64,000 nucleotides of DNA from Isoetes taiwanensis (GCA_021234155.1 JAJEKV010000052.1:6743358-6807357), one strand, 5' to 3'. Positions 29,842 to 44,000 are shown, counted from the first letter of the stretch. A program made the numbers and translations. The notes: generated by a model not told the origin, from the sequence alone.

Positions 29842-32800
29842 GAGATCCATGCATTGGATAGCGTTATAAGGCAACTCAATCTGGAGAGCTGCGCAAGTGA
29901 GTTTATGCTCATGTTCTCTTTTCTGTGTACTTTGTGATTGCATGAATGTACATATGCCACGTTGTACTGTAAAGAAATAACAGATTCACTTAATTTACTT
30001 CTCTTATGGTGTTGTCTTTACATGCTCGTCTTTTGTATTTTGGCTTCAATTCATGGTTTTTGTGCAAGGGGCGCTCCTATTAAATGGGGTCAATTTGACC
30101 CCATGTTGACCCCACTGGTGGCTTGGATTCTCGCAGCTAGCATATTCTGTAGAAGGTGTCGTCATCGGACGGCTTGAATTCTCGCAGCCAGCATACTCTG
30201 TAGAAGGTGCCATCATCGGACGGCCAATAAACGATAATACACCCAAAATAAACGATCTTTATATAATATAATAATAATAGTATAGGGTGTGTCCATTGTG
30301 CATCGAGCCCTAAATCGAATGGTTTAGATTTAGGGCCTCAGATCTGACGGACCAATTTGTGTTTGTTTTTTACTAACCCTAATTTGCCCATTCAGTTGTT
30401 GAACAGCAAGGAGCGGCTAGGTTGTTGGTAACCCGCTTTTGGGTAGTGTAGGTATGGCGACGCCCTCTGCTGGCGACTGTGTTATGTCCTTAGGCTCCTC
30501 TTGGGCTGCTAAGATTGCTTTTTTTTTTTTTTAATTATAGGGCCATTCCAGCAGCTGCTCTCAATCTTGCTTCATGGAATGGAAGGCTGTGGTGAAGCTT
30601 CCTCTTTGGCTGTGGTGAAGCTTCACAAATGGTAGAACATGGCAGAATGGCAACAAATGGCAATAACAAAATTCTAATAAGCCTCAACCTTGAATCCAGA
30701 CCAAATCGACCTTCTTAGGACAGTAAGTTTTGGTGCATGCCTATGCCTAAACTGGTTGAATGGGAAGGGCAATGCTCCACCACCAGCTTCTAGCGACACC
30801 CTGAGTTTTTTTCTGCTGCACCACAAGAATACGCCATGAGACATTTTCTGCTGCACCACAAGAATAGGCCATGGTACTGTAGCTTTGACAACAAGCCCCT
30901 TTTATCAAACCTCCAGATCTTCTTCGACCAGTTCTATGATTCTTCTGTTATGCCATGCCACGATTTACACAGGTCAGTTGAAGTGAAAGGTTGTGGATTT
31001 ACACATGCCAGTTCACAAATTACACAAGCCAGTTGAAGGTGAAGTTTATGGATTTACACGGGACATAAGCTTATGGACTGGAGTGATCCTTCATCTTGCT
31101 CCTACATTTGTTTTTGGACTTCACCAAGGAACCTAAAACATATACCAGAACTTATGTATCCAGGTAGTTTGTTGCATTTGGTGCCCTCGATATTACATGT
31201 CCTAAATCTGACGGTTTAAATCATCCTATGCCTTTTCGAATAGGTCTTTTGATTTTCCCTAATGATGGTGCAGCAGTTCAGCGTCAATTCTTGCGTCAAA
31301 GCTAAAATTGGTAAGGTCCTTCCATTTTCTGATGATTCCAGGGCCTTTCATGCAGGCCTGAGACTCTGTATCTACAGATTTGTTAATTTTTATCCAATCC
31401 CTGTACTTCGATCCTCTAGAGCTTCCATCTGGGTTTTTGTTCTTGGATTGCAGCTTGAATTTGGCCTACATTTTTGGCATTTCTTCTTACCAGATTCAGC
31501 CACGGCGATCGCTTTTGAAGATGTGGCTGCATTTTGTAGCACAAAATTAATTTCTCAGGGGCATTGCGTTGCCATCATAGTTCCTGCTAAGTTATACAAC
31601 AGTTGTGGACGTAATGCTCCTTTGGTTAAATCAGCAGGACCTTCTAGAAGATGTTATCATTTCCCGTCAATAGTATGTGAAGCAAAAGAGATTACAATTG
31701 TCGGCAAGTGGAATCTTGTCTTTTCGAAATCATTTTATGATATTTAGCTAATGTAAAAATCTCCCATGAATTTCATCAAATTTTGTCAAATCTCTGTACA
31801 GAAATACAATATGATGTTTTTCATCGATGTCAAACTGATCTTCGGAGTTGAGTCGAATTATTTAGTCAAATGCATATGCATTTCTGATTGTTAGAAGCAG
31901 TGCGCTAAATCCTATATGCAGATAGGTGATTTTGGCTTATCACGAATTAAACATGCCACTGTTCTAGCAACAAAGTGGGAAGGGGAACAATACATATGAA
32001 GTCAGTGTTTTCATATGCATATGCAAAATGAATTTTCTTATGATCGTTTTTTGCAGCAGAAATAATGTGAAATGAACTCTGATGAAAAGTAAGTTAAGAA
32101 GCTCTGCTTACAGAGAAATTTATTGGCTCTATGGGTTATTTTTTCCAAACAAAAAAATTGCTGCGTAAGAAGCTAGAAGATCTACTACTCGATTTCCTGT
32201 TTCAGTTATACGGCAAAATAAAAGTCCCTTTCCAGGTTGTTGATACTAAAGGCTTCAACTATCTTGGCGCATGGACTTGATTCATCTTCTAGATTTCAAG
32301 TTAATGACAACTACTCCTGTTTCAACGATAATATTGTGTTTCAGATGTTCACTCAGCATTATAAATATGAGCGCATGGCAGATTTATTTATAAGGGTAAA
32401 AGTTCCAACCCCAGGTTTGATTATTAAATCCTGTTTCAATTATATGGCAAAAAAAAAGCGCTTTTCCAGGTCGTTAATACTAAGGGCTTCAACTATCTTG
32501 CGCATGACTTGATTAATCTTTTAGATTCTACGGAAATGACAAGTACGCATATTTCCACAATAAGATATTGTGTTTTAGACGTTCATTCAAAATTGTAATT
32601 ATGAATGCAATGGCAGATTTATTTACAAGCGTAAAAGTCAATTCCACATTTGATTATTAGATAGTTTTTATTTGTGAAACACCAGCATTCTTGCATACTG
32701 GGTAGAGCTAACTCTGAAGGTGTAGCTAACTTTGTAATTGTGATGCTAATTAGCATGCTCTCAAGTTCTGTTTATGGTAACGCTTGAGAATGATGATGTT

Positions 32801-33600
32801 GTCATGTATCAGATGAGTAGATGCTTAGGATGTGGTGCGGGTCATATATGTAAATGTGATATTGGTATTATTCGATAACAATATCATACATTAAATTACA
32901 AGCAGTTGTATGATATTCTGGATTCCCCATCTTGAGACACCATAAATAAGGTTCCATTTCCAAATACTTGCTCCATTGTCAAACACTAACTTCTACAACA
33001 CCAAACCCTGTGTAAACCAACTCAGAACAATGGTCAATAAATAATATGTTAATCAAAACAACCTTAGTTCCAAAGGATGTAACAAATAATTGGCCAAATA
33101 GTTTGTTAACCAAAACAAAGCTGTATGTATAATGCCATAGGTAATAATCGAAGCAAAGCATATAATGCCATAGGTAATAATCGAAGCAAAGCATATATGG
33201 TTGAAGCATCCACTTATAGAGGACACATGAATACAAAGTACATTCGATGTATACACCAAGCCAATAAGATCTAAACTCTACCACGAGTGGTTTTTGCTAA
33301 TATTATATGTACATTATGAATAATTGTTCTTCACCGGGAGGTGCACTAGGTATTAATGATAACCATGTGCGAGTTGGGTTTTGTGTATGCATCCTCAATG
33401 AAGAGGCTATCTGAATTATTGTTGCATATACATTTCATATATTAAAACAATTAGAAGTGATTTAAACCTTTCTACATTGTCTTTTTCCTTTCTTATGCAA
33501 ACATGAAGTTCCTATAAAACTTGCAGGGTAAACATGAACCTATTAAAACACAGACACGAGGTAGTCCCTACGAAAATTGCAGGGTATGTGGATTGAATCG
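29842..33600. other. Intergenic, repeats, no supported gene
   Basis: At 30118-30225 a unit of about 54 bp is duplicated (gaattctcgcag then gcatactctgtagaaggtgcc). A 12-plus T run lies at 30519. At 30836-31060 catttctgctgcaccacaagaata is duplicated. A 161-codon frame at 31262-31747 has no recognisable motif. At 32230-32520 and 32395-32600 diverged copies of ggttgttgatactaaaggct occur, so a local duplication is likely. A 35-bp unit (taatgccataggtaataatc then gaagcaaagcata) is doubled at 33129-33197. Confidence 0.5.
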
Positions 33601-33712
33601 AGTAAGTTCGTTAACAAGGTCCCAACATTAGCCCAGCGAGTAAGTTCGTTAACAAGGTCCCAACATTAGCCCAGCAACGCTGGGCACTATTACTAGTACT
33701 AGTAATAATAGA
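33598..33712 (-). repeat. 38-bp tandem pair and inverted copy of the dispersed terminal motif
   Basis: gagtaagttcgttaacaagg tcccaacattagcccagc occurs twice (about 33598-33636 and 33638-33674). The second copy runs into aacgctgggcactattactagtactagtaat, the reverse complement of the actagtaa...gtgcccggcgttgccgggctaatgt element end seen at 5.9 kb. It lies about 140 bp before the SCCPDH-like start codon. Confidence 0.75.
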
Positions 33713-33850
33713 ATTCTTAACAAACATGTGGTGATCGTCATTTTCAAAGGGTCTTTGACAATTGTATTTTTTTTAGCAAATACACAACTGTATTTGCTTT
33801 TTATTTATTTAAAATGCAATATACTAACATTATTTTCAGGACAACGAACT

Positions 33851-35350
33851 ATGGCGATGGGGGAACGGGTCGACGTAGTGATTTTTGGAGCCTCGGGTTT
33901 CACAGGTAAATATGTACTTCGTGAATTCCTCAAGTTTAACCAAGTTCAAATCGCGATCGCAGGTCGCAGTGAATCCAAACTTGTAGAAACCCTAAAATGG
34001 GCCTCCAAATCAGCATCTCCACCTCAAATTCCCATTTTTCAAGCGGATATAAACAAACCAGATTCCCTTGCTAGGATTTGCTCTGCCACTCGTCTTCTGG
34101 TAAGTTGTGTTGGCCCTTTCAGACTCTATGGCGAGCCTGTGGTTAAGGCTTGTGTGGAGGCAGGGATTGATTATTTGGACATTACTGGGGAGCCTGAGTT
34201 TATGGAAAGAATGGAAGCTGCGTATCATTCCAAGGCTTTAGAAAATGGTTCCCTGGTTGTTTCTGCTTGTGGATATGATAGTATACCTGCGGAGCTGGGT
34301 TTAATCTTCAACAGCAGGCAATGGATTCCTCCATCTGTGCCCAACAGTGTGGATTCTTACTTGGTGCTACATTCTTCTGGAAGAATACGAGGCAACGTTG
34401 GGACTTACGAGTCAGCTGTGCTAGGAATTGCCAGTGCAAGAGAGCTACAAAAACTACGTGCATCTCGGCCCAGACGTCCCAGGTTACAGGTGAAATGGAA
34501 CCCGCAAGTATTTGGGCTTTTAAATTATTTTAGGAATGTTGGTTAATTTGTCGTGCAGTTCTAGTAAAAGATACTATCCATCTATCTATAATGTGCATGA
34601 TGTTTTATCCTTTACATTATAGTTGAGCACAAACTTATCAATGTGGATTAAACAATGCAGGTTCCTGGTCCTGGTCCAAAGAAACTTTCACTAGTACATT
34701 GGGAAGAGAATTCTGGGACATGGGCTTTAAAACTGCCAAGTGCAGATGCCATTGTAGTTCGAAGAACCATGGCAACTATGGCAGCATATCCACAGGGGCT
34801 TCCAGCACAAGAAGACGAAGAGAAAGAAGATGCAAAATTAAAAAGACAGAAAGCATGGGAAACTTTAAAACCGGTTCATTTTGGGGTTTTTATATCTCTG
34901 AAGAAACTTTGGCATGTTGTTGCCTATATCATTTTTGGTGCCTTCTTCTTGCTGATGGCAAATTTCAAGCTTGGAAGAGATCTTTTAGTTCGGTACCCCG
35001 AATTTTTTACAGCTGGAGTGTTTTCCAAGGATGGACCTTCTGAGGAGGAAGTAAAGAATGCATCTTTTTCTATGTGGTTTGTAGGAAATGGATTTAGTGA
35101 TTCTAGCAAGATTCAAGCTGGGAAGAAGCCAGACCAGCAGATTGTGACAAGAATAACAGGACCAGAGATTGGATATGTAACAACTCCAATAGTTCTTGTA
35201 CAGGCTGCTCTTGTGGTTCTTACTTCCAGAAAGAGTCTTCCTAAAGGTGGGGTCCTAACTCCTGGTGCCGTTTTTGGCATTACTGATTTGCAGGAGAGGC
35301 TGCAAAAGAATGGAATTTCATTTGATGTTGTTAGCATCAAGTCTATCTGA
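33851..35350 (+). CDS. Saccharopine dehydrogenase-like oxidoreductase (SCCPDH type)
   Basis: Two exons, 33851-34489 and 34661-35350, join in phase (tacag/gtgaaa donor, atgcag acceptor) to give 442 residues. This matches the plant SCCPDH-like protein such as Arabidopsis At5g39410. The N-terminal Rossmann fold has DVVIFGASGFTGKYV (GxxGxxG) and later NKPDSLARICSATRLLVSCV and GPFRLYGEPVVKACVEAGID with YLDITGE, the family signatures. A hydrophobic segment at about residues 290-312 (VVAYIIFGAFFLLMA) fits a membrane or lipid-droplet anchor known for the family. The start MAMGERVD is preceded by an acceptor-like attttcag, so a 5' UTR intron is possible. The reading frame is intact. The reaction catalysed is not established; members are not true saccharopine dehydrogenases. 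Confidence 0.92.
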
Positions 35351-36221
35351 TGCCCTTGCTTGTTAATTGCATACCTGGGATGTGTTCGAAGGTATTTACA
35401 ATATTTCAGTACTTCAGATTTACAAAGTTGTACTTGAACTTTGCGTTAGTCTTTTAGTATTTCATGCAAGCTATTCTATTGAAAACGTTTTGGATTGGGA
35501 TTAACTGGCATTTTCAAGGGAATAAATACTCCAGGTAAATGTGAGGAAAAGTGGCCATATTGTTTGCTCCTGTGACCCAAATTTTCCATAATTCATTGAA
35601 GAGTTTGGAAGTTCTTCAAGAGCCAGGAGAAGCATTGAGTTAATCAACACAGCAAGTAACAAGAAAATACCTCTGCTACCATTTTGAATGCTACCATTTT
35701 TCCAAAACATTCAATTCACCATTTCGACTTCCTAATTGACATAAGCATTATTGTCCTCAAAATGTTCAAGTTTTTTAAGCTGACGATGAGTGTTTTGGCT
35801 TCAGTTTAACAAAATTTACAAGTCTTTTGGCTTCAGTTTAAAAAAATTTACAAGAAACTAAAAGAATTGGCCACATTTTTGATAAAGTATCAAAGGAATG
35901 TAACAATTTGAATTGTTCAATCAAAGAAACTTTCAACCATCATTCAGTTATAATTATATACTGTACAACAAAATAACTTTGTTTCCAAGCACCTGAAAGT
36001 TGTGACTCATTCCATTCTTGTTTCCGCTGTTCCATGCTGCAACTCTTATTATTATATTCTCTTAAGGAGAAATCCATCTGGAACTCGTTACCTCAGGTGT
36101 GACTCTTTCTGCGGACCAGTACACGAGTATTGAAAGAAATACTGAGCACATTAAATAAGATAAATAGCATGCATGGATGCACGATGTACCAACAATTGGT
36201 CAAACCATAGAATCGGTTAAC
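35351..36221. other. 3' flank between convergent genes
   Basis: No gene. Direct repeat ttggcttcagtttaanaaaatttacaag at about 35795-35855. It contains the 3' untranslated regions of the + gene ending at 35350 and the - gene ending at 36222. Confidence 0.6.
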
Positions 36222-39200
36222 CTACTCATGAATGGAGGAACCTCGACGAGGCACATAGAGTTCAAGTCTACCACGTTTTTGGCTAGCATCTTTATATGCC
36301 TGCACAACCACTTCCACAGATTTTGGGTCCTTAAGTGGTTCCTCGATTTTGAGCTGGTTCTTTCTTTCCACATCAAATGCTGAAGAAGTTGAATTGGCAT
36401 GCAATGTTCCTAGCTGTGGGATATCCTCATTCATCCTAGGACCTAATCTTTCCCATACACTCCTCCTAGGGGCGTTGTCTGGTATTCCGTGTACTTTTTC
36501 ACTTGATCCTTCAGGTATTCCATTTACTTTTTCACTGGATCCTTCAGGTTGTCGGCTAGGGACAGCATGCTGATGGTTATAGCCCCATTCATTTTGTTTC
36601 GAATTATCCATAGATGATTCCTGTTCATAATCTCTTGATTGGTTCGATGATCCTTTTCTTGCTGACAATTTAAACCTGTCTCTTTGTTTAGAACACGCAT
36701 CAAGTCTAGCAGATTGGCTATCTGTAAGACTTGGGGATGGAAACTTTGCAGTAGTTTCAGAGACCGTTTCCAACTCATCGTCCGAATCCTCAACTACATC
36801 ACCCCACTTCCTTGTTTTATCAAACCGGTTTGCCACATTTTCATTAGCTCCTTGACTAGCCTTTAAATCTTCAGTACTTTGTTGCTTGACTTCATGTTGC
36901 AAATTCCATTGCTGTTGAGAAGATGTCGCAGATGCAGCTCTACTTGGACATGGTTCTGTATATCTTCCACTTGCCAGTGCAACACCTTTTAGGGACTCTG
37001 CATCTGAAGAACCTCTTAACAATCTATTAGAATTACTAGCTTCCTTGCCAACTCTAAAATCTCTGCCACTCCTTTTTGCATAAGGTGCACGCCTATCTTT
37101 CCGAGAGTTTAGAAAATTGTTTTGCTGTTCATGGGCGTCCTGTAAGGGTTTGTTCGCTTTAAATTCAAATGATCTAGAGACCTCAGTGTCCTTGCGAGGT
37201 TTTGCCATAGGAAATTTTTCCCCATCGAAATTAGACATATAAGAACTGCTAACATTGTCCTCCTCAGACTTCCTTCCATGTTTCTCAGCAACAGGGACAC
37301 TAGATCTTTCAATGCGTCGCTCTTGTTTTGCAGTATCAAACGTGATAACCATAGTTGACTTTGCATACTCTATGTGCCTCTCCTGGCGTTGGCTATCAAA
37401 TGTTATTTTTAATCCCACGTTATCTGTATCATCGTGGCTTGATTGGTCCACCTGAGATTGAATTTCTTTTGGATGATCATCCGCAGCATATCCATGACCA
37501 TGCATCGGACGTCTGCTATTTCTGCCTTTTCTAGACAATAATGTTGATACATGAGGATCCACGAAATACGGCACATTGTCTACAAATGCACTTTCATTTC
37601 CAGTACTGTTTGTCTCCAATGGCGGAGAACTAGCCTGATTCTCATATTGGTTGCTTGCAAGTTTTCCAGTTTGCCAAGATCCTGAATCTTTAGTTTGCTG
37701 CCTCTGTTTATGCACGTTCCTCTTTTTTGAAAATTGTAGTTTCGAAGTGACTTCGTGTCCTGTCTTTTTTATATTTAATGTGCTTAGCTCTTCTTCCTCC
37801 AGTTGCTCAACTCGCGAAGTTTTCTCTGGCATCTGCTAAAATCCAACTTAAGGTCTCACAAATCACAATATATAGTAATGATTACAAAATGCAAGGTAGA
37901 CTCGAAATAAATTTTTGATCAGCGTTTTACTTTTTCTTCTCAATGAGGTGTGGAGGTTAAGATGACGTTTTGATATACCAACAGCAGTTACAATTACAAA
38001 TGCCCCATCCAGGTCTTATGGGCTGTCATGAATTGCCCAACAGAAACAAGGACTGCATTTATGGATGGGCTTGTCCGCCTATTTTACTGTAATATTCAGG
38101 AATACTATTTATATTACTAAGGCCAACTACTACTGCATGTAATTTTATGGACCATAATTCGTTAGCATATGCCAACCCATTCTTCACTTTTGACCCCATT
38201 CATGTTCCTATGACGGCCGACATACTCATCTTTCAACCGTGTTAGCATATTGTTGACTCATGCTGTTCAAACTTACTTCAAAGAAAGAATAAACCACCTC
38301 ACCTGCTTATGAAGGGTAATTTCAGCAAGTTGTTGTGCAGCTTGGCATTGCCTCTCATATTGATCTCGGTCGTGCTGAATCTTGACCTGAGAAAAGAACT
38401 TCACTTTTCAAAACACGTAAGGCGTCTGCATTGTAGTGACTACATCACTCCGTTTACTATTCCACAGAAAAAGGCCCCTTTCCATAAGAAGTAACTAAAG
38501 AAGTGAAATACAGATGCACGCCTGCTCAACATAATATTATGCATTGTGGATTTCTCCACAACAAAATGTACAATGTCAACTTACAATTTCCCGCACAAAC
38601 TGATGTTGGAGATTAATCCTTTTCTTTTGTGGCTCTTGCCGCAAGGAAGGCTGCAAATTGGTTGCACTATCCTCACTGCTGCTGCTCTCAATTTCGTCAA
38701 CATTGAGCTTCCTAGAATGAGGCTTCTGACCACTATTTGCAGTGCTATCTAGGCTACTGTTTTCAAAATTACTCCCCTCTGTCAAGTTCCCTTCGCTGGT
38801 CATTGAGTTATGTTCCTGCCAAGCGATGGTAAGAGACAATGCTACCAATATATAAGAAAAAATGTCTGAAAAAAAATAAGAACCTTTACAGGAGTTTCAG
38901 AATCATCCCGCACAACTGTGTCTTGATTATGTGCATTGGAAATGTCATTTTTCTCGGGTATAACGGGATCTGTTGGCCCTATGTTACAAATCTCTGTACC
39001 ATCTGGCTTTGTAGGCACATCAACCTTAACTTCATTCCCATCCATGTGATCTTTATATGCAATCCTGGCATGTGGAGGAATGTAGATGCCAGGCTTTCTC
39101 TGTAGTCCAATTTCTGGGTTTACAACAGCAATATCCTTTACAATTTCTGACTGAGACCCAGCGTCCTGCACAGCCAATTTTGAAACTGCTTTAGCTAACC

Positions 39201-39489
39201 CATCAATATCCTCATCGTTGGAACTTGGAACGTTTCCTCCAGGATTTATGTTGACATGAACGTGAGAATCTAATGAAGTTGCCAGCTCCAATCTTACGGG
39301 CTCTTCAGCTTCTGCTCTATTATGATCCCCCAAAGACATGTCGTTGACAGAAGATGCAGAGGATTCATCACCTGGGACGTCCGGAGAGCTAGCTAAAGAA
39401 CTGGCTTCCGATGTCGCAACGTCAAGCTGTCTTTTTTCTTCTTCCTGCGATGCCCCAGTTGTATTAACTGCTTCATCTGTTTCTTCCAT
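36222..39489 (-). CDS. Large disordered plant protein, 843 aa, unknown function
   Basis: Four - strand exons, 39489-38884, 38815-38585, 38386-38303 and 37832-36222, are all multiples of three with GT-AG junctions. They encode 843 residues from MEETDEAVNT to a stop at 36222-36224. Exon 1 is acidic and Ser-rich and ends with a conserved-looking GLQRKPGIYIPPHARIAYKD. Exons 2-3 hold a basic helical segment (KKRINLQHQFVREIV, then KIQHDRDQYERQCQAAQQLA). The long last exon is disordered, with two DS/DTAK-QER repeats (ITFDSQRQERHIEYA / ITFDTAKQERRIERS), KWGDVVEDSDDE, a duplicated PEGSSEKV-GIP, and a C-terminal RRSVWERLGPRM. The IPPHAR and ERLGP words are common in RNA-processing proteins, so a nuclear RNA-related role is a weak inference. 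The gene appears intact. Confidence 0.8.
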
Positions 39490-42400
39490 GGAACAAACTA
39501 AAAAGCCTAAATATGAATGTCCTCCAAACCCTAGTCTTGGTCCCAGGAAACCTTAATTGCCTCTAAATTATAGCTTTTGTGAGAGCAAGGCTTTGGATTG
39601 ATAAGAAAATCTCAATTTTTACGCAGATGTACCTCGAACTTAGAGAAATGGCGGCCCTGATCTCTGTAAAACCATACAAAAGCTGATCTAAATCTCAGAT
39701 CCAAATTAGCTGAGTTTCGCCCTCGCCACGACAATCGAAAGGAATACGGGCTTGCCGGCTGATTCTCGTATGAAAACCTCAACCTGCTTTTTTCGAATAA
39801 ACGCATATCTGGCCGATCACGGCGGCCATTTCTTTTACCTTTTTCCTGAAACTTTGTAACTAAACGAAGAAAGAATCAAGTCGGTTAAGCACTTTGCGTA
39901 ACTAGTTTCTCTTAACTCAGTAATCATTTTTCATGTTTTATTAAACTAAACTATAGGGTTTTTGAAAGTTTGGGTTGTAGATCTGCAGTTTTCTTTGTAT
40001 CTCCCTTGCAACTTTGCCATGCATAATATTGGATATGGTGAGGGAGTTTTGGGTTGGATGCTCTTATATCTGGAGTTGTAGCTGCTTTTTACGGGTTTTG
40101 TTATATCCCCCACATGATATATGGCAATTCCTTTGTAGCTACTTGAGTATGGTTGGGAATGCCAATCTACTTTTTGGGTTGCCCTTTCTGGCAAACCTCG
40201 TTTCTGGGGTGGATGAGAAGTATTCTAAACTCATTCTGTATTCGCCAATAAAGTGCTAATTTTTGGGGCAGACATTCCATGGGATATTTGCTTCAACAGT
40301 TTTCTATTGTATACCTTCCTTAGGTCACACGTAATTTGCAAGTTATATTGTGGTTTGGTCGACCAGCTCTATTAGTCTAACAGTTTGGGAGATCTTCTGC
40401 TCAATGCATGCTTCGCAGCAAAGGTCTAGCTATGATGGAGCTTTTAGTTATCATACTATCCATAGTTATCCTACCATCTCTAGGAATAGGCCATCTCCAT
40501 CGTGGGGAAGAATAGGAGTTAGGTGGGCTGCCAGAGCGTACCTATCCAATCATGCAAGCATTCTTGCTGTTGTTGCACATGCATGTGGTATTGATACCAT
40601 GTGAAGCATCATCGTCTTATGAATGTAAATGTTAAGTGGCAACATTTCTGACCTCTCTCCAATCATATACAGCCACCTGGACTGTGTTTGTTTTAGGGAA
40701 TGTTGAGCTTGTTTGTTTTAGGGAATGTTGAGCTTGAAAGGCATTCCTTATTTTGCTTGCAGATCTCACTTTTTATCCTCATTCCTAAACTCGAGTTTTT
40801 TTCTTGACATTCTGCAAGTTTTTATCCTACATTTTGTGATCTCAGAATTAAACCCACAATGTTAAGTAGAAATCTGAAAAGCAATTTACGGCCACTCACA
40901 AATGATTTTCTTTTTCAAAGACACAATTGGGTCGACTCTTGACACATAGAATTTACAATAACAATGGAGCTAATTTTTCATTATTTACAGCATGAAATCC
41001 TCGAATTCATTTTGTCATCTGTGGCATTATGACGCTACAATTCTGGAATTCGTCCACGATGCATGTCAAACAACAGGACAAGATGCTGCAAGTGTCTCAA
41101 GATCCTTACTAAACTATACCAACTCATTTTATCTTTGTTTGCACTTCTTCAACTATAGATGGTAGAACAGTTGACACACCAGTTACAGGACAACTACTCA
41201 GCTTTATAGATGTTGTGCTAGAAGAATTTACAACGGGAACAATAATCTCAAAAATAAAAACCTTCTAATGTTAAAGCACTAGTAGAGCAAAATTTTTTGA
41301 TAATTATATACAATGTCTTCTTTTTTTATAACCTTGGTTATAACAAAATGAGCACCGGAAGTTGGGGCTTTTGACTTTTTCACAAATTGGAAAGAATAGG
41401 GTAAAGGCAAGGATGCATGTACCCCTATGGCTATAGCTAGTGGAGGCAACTCTGTCGAGTCGAATCTAAGATAGAATCTACTATTTGAAGCAGGAATCAA
41501 CACTTTTAAAGTGGGAATTATATTTTTGAAGCAGGATTGAGAAACTAAAGCAGGAATCTGCCATTTTGGAGCAAGAACCGGCGATGTAAAAGAATCTATT
41601 ACACAAAAAAAAGGTATGCAGTACTTCTTAACAAGATTCAGCCCTTGCATAAAGAAAATGGATCTACAAGTCAAAGAAAACATAAAGTTGGAATGAAATA
41701 CTCAAGAAAATCACTAAATCAACTAAATCTTGCAAAGATTACCAAAAATAACTGAAATTAGAGTGGAATCTTGTTGCTAGAACTCATATCTGAAGTAAAA
41801 AACTTGGATGCCAAAGTCAGAATGCTAAAATAAGACAAAAAATAAGCTAGACGACTACAGATGCACGACTACAGTTACTCTAGTGCAAAAAGCAACTAAC
41901 AGCTACAATGGTTCATCTTCACCTATGAAATGCATCGCTGCCTCACAGTGCCATAGCTATGTCCAGAAAAAAGGAGAAAGAAAGAGTGAGGCAAATGGCA
42001 GAAATATTTTGGCATTACCATATGGCCGCCATGTCAAAAAATATTGTTGCATGGAAGAAATATCGCTACATGGCAGAAATATCACTACCGTAGAAATTGC
42101 CCCACTATTCAAATTCGTTGGGATCAAATTCCACGGACGCATATGTTGACCTCTCAAAATTTAAGTCGTGGGTCATTTCTTATATACTTAATTACTTTTG
42201 CCTTGGATGATGTAATCATTGGAATATATTTTTGTTATGTTTTGTCCCTCTTCTATGTCAATGTCTATAAGTCTTTGACATCCAAAACATAGCAATATAG
42301 TTCGTAGATATATTAAATACATCATAGTTGCTCTTTGGGGCATGGTCTAGTGGCAGGACCTTAAATTGCCACACTCAAGGTCATGGTTTCAAGTTTGGCT

Positions 42401-44000
42401 AACATCAGTCTAGTAATGGGGACTTTAAAATTTATTGCCTCAACATCAGAGGTTCAAGTACGGCCAACCAATTCTATGGTAGAGACCTTAGGCCATCTCA
42501 TTGCCCCTTTGTTCTATTCACCTATTTGTTCATAAGAGTGGCCCTATTCACCTACCATGATAGTTCCGCTATTAGAACTATTAGCCCATCTCATTGCCCC
42601 TTTGTTCATAACAGTGGCCCTATTCACCTACCATGATAGTTCCACTATTAGAACAATAAGCATTTTTTCATCGTATTTGTGACTGTAGGACCAGCCAACT
42701 ACAAACAATCTTCCCTCCATCAGAGGGGAGGGATCACGTTTTGTTCATGTAGTTTATGTCCGAGTGCACTTTAGAGGTGTTTTTTGGACCAATTTATGTA
42801 CGTATATGGATGGAAGGGGAGTGCTTTCATATGTACTTAGGGTGAGTTGCATATGAAGGGGTTCAAATTTGGCTTTAATCCATATACAAGGGGTGTTTTT
42901 TCTACTATAAGAATGCAGATATAACTGCATCCCCCAGCTTATCATGCTCCTGTTGATCTGAAACTTGGCACTTAGATCAACCTCAGAGGATTCTACATGG
43001 CTAGAATCTCTAGGTTGCTTAAGACAACCAATCTTGGTGCAAAATTTGCAAAAAAAAGGACTAATTACTTTAGGATCCCTAAAGCAAAATGAGATAATTG
43101 CAGTTAGACATGAATATATCGAGTTCTACTGATCTTTTTTAAATGATTTTTGAAGGAGCAATAAAAAAAAAAGGTTCGATGAGATGTGGGGAAAAACTTG
43201 GCTCAATTTGAATCTGGAATGACTGAGAAGATCGGATTCAAATTTGGCCAGTGCACTTCCCTGAGACCAAAAAAAAAGTCTGTACACCCAAATGAGGATA
43301 TGTTGAGTTTTACTAAGCATTTTTTTCTGACTTTTGGAAAATTATCAGAGAAAAGTTGTAGGAACGTCTCAAAAAAACTTGGCCAATTTGGAACTCAGAT
43401 GGTGAAGAAAAATGAGTCAAAGTTGATCGAAAATCCTGTCAGTGAACTGTCACAGAAAAATAGCAAGCAAATTTATGTATCTTGAGTTTTATAAGGGGTT
43501 TTTGCATGATTTCAACTGGCACTGGCCTGAATAGGGTCTAGGATTGTGTGCAAAAGATAAAATGTTGGTTTGGATCACTGGAAACATCTCTTATAATAAT
43601 GTTTTGGGAAGTAGAAGTTGCAAACATAATGGTTTCAAACTTGACATGGAATTTTCATTGATATGAAGGTCAAATAATCATAATGACGATATGTTCATAC
43701 TATGCAAATCATGTACACAACAAAAGTCATGTAGAAAGTAATGTAAGAAAGATTTTTAGCCTTAGAAATTTATCTCAAACTGAGGAATGTACAGATAAAT
43801 TTAGGATCAACTTCAAAACATGTTCAGCATGCAAATAGAGTGTCTTCAAATGTCTGGATCTTCAATTAAAACCATTACCCTTGTTATGGTTCAAGTTTTT
43901 GGTGATCATTAATTTAGTGTATGTTTTTAGCATTCCTGAGTTTAGGAGGAGCAGGAAATAAAAAATAGGTAGGCTCCAGTTCCATATCAAATTCCGTTGC
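39490..44000. other. Intergenic, SINE copy and small duplications
   Basis: 39490-39840 probably holds the 5' UTR or promoter of the 843-residue gene. Around 40700 tgtttgttttagggaatgtt gagct is doubled. Bases about 42480-42655 contain two copies of catctcattgcccctttgtt with a shared cctaccatgatagttcc. No open frame between 39.5 and 44 kb shows a known domain; a frame at 43186-43485 comes from a diverged duplication (aaacttgg-caatttg). Confidence 0.5.
42335..42500 (+). mobile_element. SINE-like copy (family A) with A and B boxes
   Basis: ggcatggtctagtggcagga (A box-like) and ggtttcaagtttggc (B box-like) are followed by a second ggttcaagtacggcc and a tggtagagaccttaggcc end. Blocks and order match the fragment at 4226-4320. 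A tRNA-derived SINE is the simplest reading; no clear tail or target duplication was seen. Confidence 0.55.

Noticed and set aside
31262..31747. 161-codon + frame
   Set aside because: Mixed hydrophobic reading with no motif, homolog-like wording or splice support.
42335..42500. A tRNA gene
   Set aside because: B-box-like words occur twice and the same blocks recur at 4.2 kb; SINE family is more likely.
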